Shown here piece by piece: positions 1 through 6,251 of a stretch of 17,276 nt of DNA (its first letter is position 1; the number at the start of each line of letters is the position of its first letter). The stretch is taken from NCBI GenBank assembly GCA_016206365.1, contig JACQRR010000113.1, forward strand, positions 1 to 17,276. Direction: 5' to 3'. The stretch is from Candidatus Roizmanbacteria bacterium. Its GTDB lineage: Bacteria; Patescibacteriota; Microgenomatia; UBA1406; GWC2-37-13. The notes beneath the pieces are model-generated. The model had not been told where the DNA came from and made no database searches. It saw nothing but the letters and a program-made list of their open reading frames with translations. The position numbers were made by a program, and so were the translations under genes.

Positions 1-1
1 A

Positions 2-988
2 ACCAAAGTTGTCGAAGAATCGCTGCCCTCAGTCGTTACAATTGGCATAAGCAAAACAACGTCTTCAGACGATATATTTGAAATTGATCCATTTAGCCCT
101 TTTGGCCCGTTTAGGCGAATTCCAGGCAGCAAAAGAAAAATAGAGCAAAATATAGGATCTGGCTTTATCATCTCGGCTGACGGACTCATGATTACCAATA
201 AACACGTCGTTTCGGATAGCGAAGCATCTTACAAAGTGCTGACCAACGATAATAAGAAATTCGATATCGCAAAAATTTATCGGGATCCGCTAAACGATTT
301 AGCCATCTTAAAAATTAATGCTTCTGGGCTTAAGCCTTTAAAGTTAGGCGACTCCAATAGTATAAAACTTGGTCAAATGGCTATAGCTATTGGGACTCCC
401 CTGGGAGAATTTACCAACACCGTTACTGTGGGAATTATTTCAGGGCTAGGGAGAGGCATCACGGCCGGATCACCTTTAGAGGGTTACGTAGAAAAGTTAG
501 ACAATGTGATTCAAACCGACGCTGCCATCAATCCTGGTAATTCAGGTGGACCACTTTTGAACTCGAAAGGCCAAGCTATCGGAATCAATGTAGCGATAGC
601 CCAAGAAGGTCAAAATATAGGATTTGCCTTACCTGTTAATATAGTCAAGACGCTTATCGATAATTTCAACAAACAGGGAGGCAGCTTTGATCGACCTTAT
701 ATCGGAGTCCGTTATAAAGTTATTGATAAACAAACTGCTATATTAAATGATATCGTTGAAGGGGCTTACGTTATAGAGATAATCGAAAATTCACCAGCTG
801 AAAAAGCTGACATCCAAGAGGAAGATATCATCATTGAATTTGACGGACAAAAGGTCAAGGGCGATGATGATCAAGGATTGGCCAAAAAGATTCTACAAAA
901 GAAAATTGGCGAAACGGTAGGACTCAAAATCTGGCGAAATGGCGACGTCTTAGACAAACAACTCACTCTCGAAATCTTCAATGAATGA
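2..988 (+). CDS. HtrA/DegP-type serine protease with one PDZ domain (5' end outside window)
   Basis: The frame is open from base 2, so the start codon and any signal or membrane anchor lie upstream of the window; 328 residues are visible. It belongs to the trypsin-like S1C family that degrades or refolds damaged exported proteins. The catalytic triad is clear: His in TNKHVV (203-205), Asp in DPLNDLAIL (296-298) and Ser in NPGNSGGPL (542-544). Earlier, a Phe/Pro-rich loop (IDPFSPFGPF) and the IGSGFIIS strand match the family. A single C-terminal PDZ domain (about 690-975) contains the carboxylate-binding YIGV and the ENSPAEKADI/GD-type helix. HtrA proteins usually act in the envelope. The TGA stop (986-988) lies inside a 9-bp inverted repeat. 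The Met codon at 188 is not the real start, because it would remove the first barrel strands. Confidence 0.93.
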   Translation, partial: TKVVEESLPSVVTIGISKTTSSDDIFEIDPFSPFGPFRRIPGSKRKIEQNIGSGFIISADGLMITNKHVVSDSEASYKVLTNDNKKFDIAKIYRDPLNDLAILKINASGLKPLKLGDSNSIKLGQMAIAIGTPLGEFTNTVTVGIISGLGRGITAGSPLEGYVEKLDNVIQTDAAINPGNSGGPLLNSKGQAIGINVAIAQEGQNIGFALPVNIVKTLIDNFNKQGGSFDRPYIGVRYKVIDKQTAILNDIVEGAYVIEIIENSPAEKADIQEEDIIIEFDGQKVKGDDDQGLAKKILQKKIGETVGLKIWRNGDVLDKQLTLEIFNE

Positions 989-1039
989 TTTGAAAATAAG
1001 GATAATAAATAAGTCCATACTTTCAAATTATCAAATCAT
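985..1039. repeat. Inverted repeat spanning the htrA stop codon
   Basis: ATGATTTGA (985-993) is complementary to TCAAATCAT (1031-1039), and TTTGAAA (990-996) to TTTCAAA (1021-1027). The structure is AT-rich with a long loop and no following T-run, so it is weak as an intrinsic terminator. It could protect the mRNA 3' end or be a decayed dispersed repeat. The rest of the gap to 1143 holds only the 32-bp palindrome described separately. Confidence 0.5.
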
Positions 1040-1097
1040 CCTACCGCTAACAGTTCTAAAGAATATTTAACTTTCTATAAATCGCCTCCATTAACAT

Positions 1098-1129
1098 ACC
1101 ATATCACAACCGATCGATACCAATATGGT
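1098..1129. repeat. 32-bp palindrome, copy A, at the PaaX/Cas2-like promoter
   Basis: Its ends are ACCATAT (1098-1104) and ATATGGT (1123-1129), extendable by 2 bp on each side. The right half (CGATCGATACCAATATGGT) matches one strand of copy B exactly; the left half has drifted (TCACAAC instead of TTGATAT). It ends on the first T of a possible -10 box TATATT (1129-1134) and lies 14 nt before the start codon of the following gene. It could be an operator, a copy of a dispersed repeat, or both. Confidence 0.85.
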
Positions 1130-1143
1130 ATATTTAATTTTAA

Positions 1144-1752
1144 ATGAATAAAACTATAGCCAATCAATCATTAGATGAAAACCATTACAAACCTAGACAG
1201 TTAAGAGAAATTGTTTTGGCCGCATTGGGAATGGGTGTTTTAGTTGGTGGGATCATGGTTACCCCAAATTTCCCAATAATTTTCGCGTCAATAATTGGAC
1301 TTATAAAAGAATTTAAGCGGAAAGATATACCAGAGATAAAAATTAAAAGAGATTTAAAAAATTTGGAAAAAAAGGAAATTATCTCTTTAGAAATAAAAGG
1401 TAAAGATGTGTATGTTCATCTTAAAAATTGGCTTTCACCTTCTACCGTTAAGTATTCTCTCCAAGCAATTCTTGATTTAAAAAAGCGTGCCAAAACATGG
1501 AATGGAAAGTGGTTCTTAGTCATGTTTGATGTTCCGGAGATTCAAAGAAACAAAAGAATTTATTTGAGGAATTTTTTAAAATATATTGGATTTTACCAAT
1601 ACCAAAAAAGCGTTTATCTTTTTCCTTTCGAATGTGAAAAAGAAATTGCACTTGTCAAAAAAATTGTTGAAGGTGCTAAATATATGAGTTATATCGTAGC
1701 GGAAAAAATAGAAAATGAACAAGCCGCCAAAACCTACTTTGATCTCTTATGA
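1144..1752 (+). CDS. PaaX-like / Cas2-fold protein with N-terminal hydrophobic segment and winged helix
   Basis: This 202-residue protein resembles the PaaX/Cas2-like proteins common in Patescibacteria. In order it shows: a hydrophobic segment (about residues 21-52, REIVLAALGMGVLVGG onward), a predicted winged helix (about 60-95, KIKRDLKNLEKKEIISLEI), and a ferredoxin-like C-terminal domain (about 118-200) with WNGKWFLVMFDVPE and the GFYQYQKSVYLFPFE strand. Asp129 in FDVPE sits where Cas2 nucleases have their catalytic Asp on strand 1. PaaX proteins are transcriptional repressors and Cas2 proteins are nucleases; which activity applies cannot be read from sequence. No cas1 or CRISPR array is nearby. 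Copies of the same 32-bp palindrome lie 14 nt before the start and 43 nt after the stop. There is no Shine-Dalgarno; TATATT at 1129-1134 suggests a nearly leaderless mRNA. It ends in TGA. Confidence 0.8.
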   Translation: MNKTIANQSLDENHYKPRQLREIVLAALGMGVLVGGIMVTPNFPIIFASIIGLIKEFKRKDIPEIKIKRDLKNLEKKEIISLEIKGKDVYVHLKNWLSPSTVKYSLQAILDLKKRAKTWNGKWFLVMFDVPEIQRNKRIYLRNFLKYIGFYQYQKSVYLFPFECEKEIALVKKIVEGAKYMSYIVAEKIENEQAAKTYFDLL

Positions 1753-1795
1753 TCTCTTTATCTCTGATTCTTTATTCACTATAAATGAACTGAAA

Positions 1796-1827
1796 ACCAT
1801 ATTGGTATCGATCGATATCAATATGGT
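1796..1827. repeat. 32-bp palindrome, copy B, downstream of the PaaX/Cas2-like gene
   Basis: This is the best-preserved copy: arms of 16 nt beginning ACCATATTGGTATCGA and ending ATATGGT, with 15 of 16 pairs matched (the G/A difference is at position 10). It is centred on CGATCG. It has the same length and arms as copy A and the copy inside lepA. There is no T-tract after it, so a terminator role is doubtful. Confidence 0.9.
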
Positions 1828-1887
1828 AAGTTATAAAAAAACTGAGTTGATAAAAATCAAAGACTCAATAAGAAGAGAGTAGGCTCA

Positions 1888-2499
1888 TTATTGACCTGGT
1901 TTTACAATCTGACTTAGCGCCCTCTGGATGGTTACAAATTGTACGGCTTTATTTATAGATAATTTCACTTTGACATTTTCATAATGATCCTGAGCCACGC
2001 CTGCTAACTCAACAGATTTCTTATGTCGACCTGGGATATATTTTTGTCGTGCTAAGCCTAAATTCTCAATATGAGATAAAAATGATCGCAGTATTTGACC
2101 TTGCAAATCCATTAATAAATCCTGAACCGGTTTTACCTCACCTTTTTTATATTTATTTCTGATGTTAGTAAGATAAATTATTTCTTCACTAATTTTTCTA
2201 GAAAGTTTTTCTTCTAGTTCAAGCTCACTTTTTGTTCCACTGTGAATTTTGGCTTCTTCCAACGCTCCTATTTTTAGATCAATCATACCATCTATAATCC
2301 CTAATGGCGTTGCCTCTGAAGGACGGCCATATATATTGCTGTCTTCTCCCATTATTTCTCCATCGACTTCATCTCCTGGGTAACCACTTTTTATTAGAAG
2401 GGTACGAACCCCGTATACTCCGACATTCTTTAATACCTCGCCAGGTGACATATTTTTAATTTGTTCAAACTCACTTTCTTCATGACCTGTATTATCCAT
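1888..2499 (-). CDS. Hypothetical protein, charged and helical, unrecognised
   Basis: I do not recognise this 203-residue protein. It has no signal peptide, membrane segment or cysteine cluster. The N-terminus is acidic (HEESEFEQ), followed by a stretch with GVYGVRTLLIKSGYPGDEVDG, then long predicted helices rich in Glu/Lys (ALEEAKIHSGTKSELELEEK) and a basic C-terminal part (YIPGRHKKSVELAG). It is a single minus-strand gene between plus-strand genes. Its start is supported by a -10 box TATAAT (2514 to 2509) and a -35-like TTGCTA (2537 to 2532) with a 17-nt spacer, leaving almost no leader. The stop codon is at 1888-1890. The length, codon use and promoter make it a believable gene; the function is unknown. 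Confidence 0.7.
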   Translation of the reverse strand: MDNTGHEESEFEQIKNMSPGEVLKNVGVYGVRTLLIKSGYPGDEVDGEIMGEDSNIYGRPSEATPLGIIDGMIDLKIGALEEAKIHSGTKSELELEEKLSRKISEEIIYLTNIRNKYKKGEVKPVQDLLMDLQGQILRSFLSHIENLGLARQKYIPGRHKKSVELAGVAQDHYENVKVKLSINKAVQFVTIQRALSQIVKPGQ

Positions 2500-2508
2500 A
2501 CGCGGAAA

Positions 2509-2537
2509 ATTATATTATAAATTGCTTCATGTAGCAA
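2509..2537 (-). promoter_or_regulatory. Promoter of the hypothetical gene at 1888-2499
   Basis: On the minus strand, TTGCTA (2537-2532), a 17-nt spacer and TATAAT (2514-2509) precede the ATG at 2499. The expected start of transcription is about 2502, giving a leader of roughly 0-3 nt. The -35 shares a small palindrome, TTGCT...AGCAA (2522-2537), with the divergent hisS promoter. Confidence 0.6.
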
Positions 2538-2549
2538 GTGTAGTATAAT
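2522..2549 (+). promoter_or_regulatory. Promoter of hisS, probably leaderless
   Basis: TTGCTT (2522-2527), a 16-nt spacer and TATAAT (2544-2549) end 7 nt before the hisS ATG (2557). The predicted transcription start is on or next to the ATG. There is no Shine-Dalgarno. Confidence 0.65.
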
Positions 2550-2556
2550 TTTACAT

Positions 2557-3777
2557 ATGATAAAAAATATTGTTAGACCGCAGACACTTAAAGGCTTTCG
2601 GGATTTTTTGCCTGTTGAAACGCGGAAACGTCAATGGTTAAGAAATAAATTATCAGAGATTTGTGAATCATGGGGCTATGACCCTATTGAAACTCCAACC
2701 TTGGAATATCTCGAACTTTTTACAGGGCAAATTGGCGAGGATGAGAAATTATTTTTTAAATTCAAGGACCAAGGAGGTCGTGACGTGGCACTGCGATACG
2801 ATCAGACCGTTCCCTCAGTCAGATATGTTACTCAATATTTAAATCAAATAGCTAAACCTTTCAAGCGTTATCAAATACAACCTGCATTTCGTTCTGAAAA
2901 GCCACAAAAAGGACGTTATCGGGAGTTTATACAATGTGATGCGGATATTTTTGCTGATCCCACTCCTTATGCTGACGCTGAAACTATTGCAATATCTCTA
3001 GATATATATCGAAGACTTGGATTTAAGAACGTGAAAGTTTTGCTAAACGATCGAACACTATTAAAAGAAATACCTTATAAAGCCCTTGTTTCTATAGATA
3101 AAATTAAAAAAATTGGAGAGTCAGGCGTAATTGCCGAAATGGAAAAACGGGGAATTTCTGATGATCAAGCTAATAAATATTTGGAATTTGTTAAGACTCT
3201 CAAACCAAATGAAACAATAAAAATAATTTTAGATTACCTAAAAAAATCCGATTTTGATGAATCCTGGTATGAGTTTGATCCAACTATTGCTAGATCGTTT
3301 TCATATTCTCAAGGACCAATATGGGAGGTGGTTATCCCTGAATATTCTGCCGGATCCGTACTTGGTGGTGAAAGATATGATGGACTTTTCCAATCACTAT
3401 TTGGCCTCAAGATGTCAGGCACAGGATTTGGTTTAGGATTTGATCGAACCTTAGAAGCTGCAGAACAATTTGGACTCTTACCTGTAAAAGTTACTGCTAG
3501 TCAAGCATTAATAACGGTCTTTTCTCCACTGCTTTTCGAAAAATCAATAGAAACGGCCCAATTACTTCGTAATGAAGGAGTATTTACTGAACTTTTTTCC
3601 AATCCAGAAATCAAACTCGATAAGCAACTAAAATATGCAGATAAAAAGGGAGTACCGTATGTTGTAATAATCGGCCCGGATGAAGTTAAAAAGAATGTTC
3701 TAAAGCTCAAAAACATGAAAACCGGAGAACAAAAAGCGTTAAATACCGACCAAATTGTTAAATTGCTAAATGGCTAA
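2557..3777 (+). CDS. hisS: Histidyl-tRNA synthetase
   Basis: This cytosolic class II synthetase joins histidine to tRNA-His. The 406 residues are normal length for the family. Motif 1 follows LKGFRDFLP (residues 11-19). Motif 2 is KRYQIQPAFRSEKPQKGRYR with FIQCDADIFAD after it. The histidine-specific segment is ARSFSYSQGPIWE (245-257), where most bacteria have RGLDYYTGTVFE: the Arg is kept but the second Tyr is Ser. The GGERYDGL box and motif 3 (GTGFGLGFDR) follow, then an anticodon-binding domain (about 312-400) with GVPYVVIIGPDE. The last eight residues are encoded by an AT-rich inverted repeat that holds the stop codon. The start at 2557 fits both the promoter and the family N-terminus. 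Confidence 0.95.
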   Translation: MIKNIVRPQTLKGFRDFLPVETRKRQWLRNKLSEICESWGYDPIETPTLEYLELFTGQIGEDEKLFFKFKDQGGRDVALRYDQTVPSVRYVTQYLNQIAKPFKRYQIQPAFRSEKPQKGRYREFIQCDADIFADPTPYADAETIAISLDIYRRLGFKNVKVLLNDRTLLKEIPYKALVSIDKIKKIGESGVIAEMEKRGISDDQANKYLEFVKTLKPNETIKIILDYLKKSDFDESWYEFDPTIARSFSYSQGPIWEVVIPEYSAGSVLGGERYDGLFQSLFGLKMSGTGFGLGFDRTLEAAEQFGLLPVKVTASQALITVFSPLLFEKSIETAQLLRNEGVFTELFSNPEIKLDKQLKYADKKGVPYVVIIGPDEVKKNVLKLKNMKTGEQKALNTDQIVKLLNG

Positions 3778-3837
3778 ATTGCTAAAAAAACCCCCACAAC
3801 ATTTTAACAATGTAACAATTTAACAATAAAACAATTT
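3752..3837. repeat. AT-rich imperfect inverted repeat over the hisS 3' end
   Basis: The left arm (3752-3786) is built of repeated AAATTGCTAAA-type units; the right arm (3801-3837) is built of TTTAACAATGTAACAATT-type units that are their complement. The hisS stop TAA (3775-3777) is within the left arm, so the C-terminus VKLLNG is repeat-encoded. It occupies nearly the whole gap to the next gene. It looks like a dispersed repeat of degenerate short units rather than a terminator. Confidence 0.65.
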
Positions 3838-3850
3838 AATTATTCTTAGT

Positions 3851-4537
3851 ATGACAATTAACCCAAATATTGCCATTATTGAAGCCATCCCTGGCGTCGG
3901 CGGAGATGAGGCAAAATTGTGGATGAAAGAGCTCTTGCTTTCTTACATCCGTTTCGCCCAAAAAAATGCTTTCAAATTTGTCTATCTCGAAGACAACATA
4001 GTAAAAATCACAGGTATCAACGCATTTAATCTCTATAAAAACGAAACCGGGGTTCACCGCGTGCAAAGAATTCCATCGACCGAGCGAAGGGGAAGAATTC
4101 ACACTTCAACAGCCGTCATCGTCGTACTTCCTCAGATCATCCAATCTGATATCCGAATCAACCACGCAGATCTCGAGTGGCAGTTTTTCCGAAGCGGAGG
4201 GCACGGTGGACAAAATGTCAATAAAGTCTCAACCGCAGTCAGACTTACCCACAAACCAACGGGTATTGTTACTACAGCGAGCCGTGAACGCTATCAAGAA
4301 GCTAACCGGAGAATTGCAATGGATTTGCTTATGGGAAAATTATATCAACTGGAACAGGAGAAAAAGAAAGGCGTCATGCATTCTTATGTCAAAGACGTCG
4401 GGACAGGAGAAAGGGCGGAAAAAATCCGAACCTATAATTTTCCTCAAAATAGATTGACCGATCATCGAATTGGAAAAAGTTTTTATAACCTAGAGCAGAT
4501 AATAGAGGAAGGTAAGTGGGAAAAAATATTGTCCTAA
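3851..4537 (+). CDS. prfA: Peptide chain release factor, RF1 type, lacking N-terminal domain 1
   Basis: The protein (228 residues) covers only domains 2-4 of a class I release factor; bacterial RF1 is usually about 355. It starts at AIIEAIPGVGGDEAKLW, which corresponds to the beginning of domain 2. The stop-codon reading loop is PST (75-77) in QRIPSTERRGRIHTS, matching RF1 (PxT; UAA/UAG) rather than RF2 (SPF). The catalytic GGQ is at 119-121 (SGGHGGQNVNKVSTAVRLTH) and the C-terminus has the RF1-like IRTYNFPQNRLTDHRIGKSF. Domain 2 is also shortened before GVHRVQR. An in-frame stop at 3827-3829 and only 73 bases after hisS leave no room for domain 1, so this is not a simple frameshift. It may be the cell's RF1 in a reduced form or a rescue-type factor; the PxT loop favours RF1. 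No Shine-Dalgarno is visible. Confidence 0.82.
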   Translation: MTINPNIAIIEAIPGVGGDEAKLWMKELLLSYIRFAQKNAFKFVYLEDNIVKITGINAFNLYKNETGVHRVQRIPSTERRGRIHTSTAVIVVLPQIIQSDIRINHADLEWQFFRSGGHGGQNVNKVSTAVRLTHKPTGIVTTASRERYQEANRRIAMDLLMGKLYQLEQEKKKGVMHSYVKDVGTGERAEKIRTYNFPQNRLTDHRIGKSFYNLEQIIEEGKWEKILS

Positions 4538-4547
4538 CATGTAAATC

Positions 4548-4575
4548 TTGACTTTTAAAAAAATACAAGTATAAT
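4548..4575 (+). promoter_or_regulatory. Promoter of the hypothetical gene at 4585
   Basis: TTGACT (4548-4553), a 16-nt spacer and TATAAT (4570-4575). Nine bases separate the -10 from the ATG at 4585, so the mRNA leader would be about 0-3 nt. It begins just after the release-factor stop codon. Confidence 0.7.
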
Positions 4576-4584
4576 TCGATTATT

Positions 4585-5166
4585 ATGGTATTAGTAAGCC
4601 CCGAACATGAATCACAACTGATCGATCTTCCCCAATTGACTCCGACTGCAAATGATGTCAGACGCGAATGGCATGGATTACAAATTTGCCCGCCTCTGCA
4701 CTGGAATTCTAATCCAGTGGGACATGCAAATGCTGATAACTGGACTCAAACTTTGGGAGCGGATGGACCAGCTCTTCGTTATAGACTGGCTCAAAAAAGA
4801 TCTGTTGAACCCTTAGAACTAAGATTTAACACACATACAGTGGATAGTTTTAAAGGTCTCGCAGTAATAATTCTTACTCCTACAGGTATTGAGGCTAGAC
4901 TTTTTCCTCAAGTTGCCGCTGATACTCCAGATACTCATGGTCAAATTGGCGTAGAATTTGATCTAGGAACTTCGCGGGATATTGAAGTAACACTTCTTGA
5001 TTTATATCCTTACGACATGAATAATCCTAGAGATTTTTTAGTCCATGTAAGAAAGCTTAAAGGGTTGATTAAACCCGCCGCGGCAGAAAGACAGGCATTA
5101 ATAGACTCTTTAGAATTACTTACTCCTTCCGAAGCTGAAGAAATGAGAAAAATCTTGGGACTTTAA
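4585..5166 (+). CDS. Hypothetical protein, soluble, unrecognised
   Basis: I cannot assign this 193-residue protein. It has no signal peptide or membrane segment. The middle (about 70-150) looks beta-rich, with alternating hydrophobic strands such as GLAVIILTPTGIEARLF and RDIEVTLLDLYPYD; tryptophans and histidines cluster early (HGLQICPPLHWNSNPVGHAN). The C-terminus is a predicted helix pair ending LTPSEAEEMRKILGL. A near-consensus promoter lies directly upstream, so it is expressed on its own rather than with the release factor. It sits between prfA and rpmE, two genes that are often adjacent in bacteria, so it may be an insertion into that pair. A ligand-binding or structural role cannot be told apart. 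Confidence 0.75.
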   Translation: MVLVSPEHESQLIDLPQLTPTANDVRREWHGLQICPPLHWNSNPVGHANADNWTQTLGADGPALRYRLAQKRSVEPLELRFNTHTVDSFKGLAVIILTPTGIEARLFPQVAADTPDTHGQIGVEFDLGTSRDIEVTLLDLYPYDMNNPRDFLVHVRKLKGLIKPAAAERQALIDSLELLTPSEAEEMRKILGL

Positions 5167-5207
5167 ATGAAAAGGTATTAACTGTTACCTCGCCAAATTA
5201 AATTCTG

Positions 5208-5216
5208 TGTTATAAT
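5208..5216 (+). promoter_or_regulatory. Extended -10 promoter of rpmE
   Basis: TGTTATAAT is a TGn-TATAAT extended -10. No -35 is apparent at the right distance. Nine bases separate it from the ATG at 5226, again predicting a leader of only a few bases. Confidence 0.6.
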
Positions 5217-5225
5217 TAAATTCAT

Positions 5226-5528
5226 ATGAAACAAAGCCTACACCCGACATATTACCCAAACGCTAACGTAGTTTGTTCTTCCTGTGGGAATACATTTACT
5301 ACAGGCTCGACCAAAGAGTCTATCAGCATCGAAGTCTGCTATAAGTGTCATCCTTTTTATACAGGCGAGCACCGGTTTTTGGATATTAAAGGCAGAGTCG
5401 ATACTTTCCAGAAAAAACAAGAAATTGCGAAAAAATATCAGGCTAGTGCTTCGACTAAAAAGCAGAAAAAAACCCATCAGGAAGAAAAACAACCAAAGAC
5501 ATTAAGAGAGCTATTGAGTGAAGTGTAG
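5226..5528 (+). CDS. rpmE: 50S ribosomal protein L31, zinc-binding type
   Basis: This is a component of the large ribosomal subunit, near the central protuberance. The zinc-binding pairs Cys17/Cys20 (CSSCGNTF) and Cys38/Cys41 (CYKCHPFYTG) define the C+ form, used when zinc is plentiful. The N-terminal HPTYYPNANVVC and the HPFYTGEHRFLDIKGRVDTF core match the family. At 100 residues it is longer than the usual 65-75: a Lys/Gln-rich tail (about 70-100, with ASTKKQKKTHQEEKQPK) is added, probably for rRNA contact. It ends just before the rplJ promoter. Confidence 0.93.
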   Translation: MKQSLHPTYYPNANVVCSSCGNTFTTGSTKESISIEVCYKCHPFYTGEHRFLDIKGRVDTFQKKQEIAKKYQASASTKKQKKTHQEEKQPKTLRELLSEV

Positions 5529-5533
5529 TCGTA

Positions 5534-5561
5534 TTGATTTACTATAAAATTCTGTTAAAAT
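5534..5561 (+). promoter_or_regulatory. Promoter of the rplJ-rplL operon
   Basis: TTGATT (5534-5539), a 16-nt spacer and TAAAAT (5556-5561). Transcription would start near 5568, giving a leader of about 100 nt before rplJ, in contrast to the nearly leaderless genes around it. Confidence 0.55.
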
Positions 5562-5565
5562 ATTA

Positions 5566-5669
5566 AGGTCACTAAGACTTTGGGCTTGCCCCAACGAAAA
5601 CGTCGGGTTGTAAGAATTATCATCTCCTGAAGTAGATCTCTCCGAATCGGAGGGTGAAAGTGAAATAAT
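5566..5669 (+). promoter_or_regulatory. Ribosomal protein L10-type mRNA leader
   Basis: The position before rplJ, the length and the AAGACTT...GGGTTGTAAGAATT elements suggest the L10 leader used in feedback control, where L10 with L7/L12 binds its own mRNA. Visible helices are TTGGG/CCCCAA (about 5580-5593) and a final hairpin CTCTCCG/CGGAGGG (5638-5644 with 5648-5654). This last hairpin pairs the whole GGAGGG Shine-Dalgarno, which would lower rplJ translation unless opened. Matching to the Rfam L10 leader is from memory of its layout, not a search. Confidence 0.55.
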
Positions 5670-6209
5670 ATGGTGAATAAAAAAAACCTAGCTTTAGTTC
5701 AAAAGCTGCTTGACAATCTTTCTAAAAATCAGAATTTTGCCTTAGTTAAAATTGATAAATCGAGCCATCAAACGCTAGAATCGCTGCGTAAAGAATTAAA
5801 AAAATCCCAATCGTTTTTTAAGGTAATAAAAAATACGCTTTTTGAAAAAGCAATAAATAAACTCTCTCAGAAAGAAAAAATTTTCAGTCGACTAAATGAT
5901 TCATTCTTTCCCCTTAAAGAAACAAGCGCTCTTCTTATCCTTGATAAAGAATGGAGTAAAAGTCTAAGCACTTTTTATCAATTTATTAAAAAAGAAACAT
6001 CCCTTTCATTTAAATTTGGATTAATCGACGGAAAATCATACTCTGCCTCTGAACTTCTCGAAATAGCACGACTTCCAAGCAAAGATCAATTGTTAGCAAA
6101 TATTATTGGATCTATGAACTCTTCATCTTCCCGAACTGTTTTTGCGCTCAAATTTAATTTACTGAAATTGACAAATATATTAAAAGAGAAATCTAAAAAA
6201 AGCAATTAA
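5670..6209 (+). CDS. rplJ: 50S ribosomal protein L10
   Basis: L10 forms the base of the ribosomal stalk and holds L7/L12 dimers, which recruit translation GTPases. The 179 residues are normal in length. The N-terminal RNA-binding domain is recognisable (LRKELKKSQSFFKVIKNTLFEKAI, about residues 34-57), followed by the domain around LFILDKEW and SFKFGLIDGKSY; the C-terminal helix (LKFNLLKLTNILKEKSKK) carries the L7/L12 binding site. The sequence is divergent and Lys/Ser-rich. The ATG at 5670 is 15 nt after GGAGGG, longer than usual, but other nearby GTGs are out of frame. Co-transcribed with rplL, 42 bases downstream. Confidence 0.92.
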   Translation: MVNKKNLALVQKLLDNLSKNQNFALVKIDKSSHQTLESLRKELKKSQSFFKVIKNTLFEKAINKLSQKEKIFSRLNDSFFPLKETSALLILDKEWSKSLSTFYQFIKKETSLSFKFGLIDGKSYSASELLEIARLPSKDQLLANIIGSMNSSSSRTVFALKFNLLKLTNILKEKSKKSN

Positions 6210-6251
6210 CTCCGGAATGACATTACAAAACTTAAAGGGAGGTGAATTAGA

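Noticed and set aside
1144..1752. Cas2 of a CRISPR system
   Set aside because: No cas1 or repeat-spacer array is visible, and the extra N-terminal hydrophobic and winged-helix parts fit the PaaX-like type.
3778..3850. Frameshifted or split N-terminal domain of the release factor
   Set aside because: Only 73 bases, mostly repeat, lie between hisS and the start; there is no space for about 100 residues.
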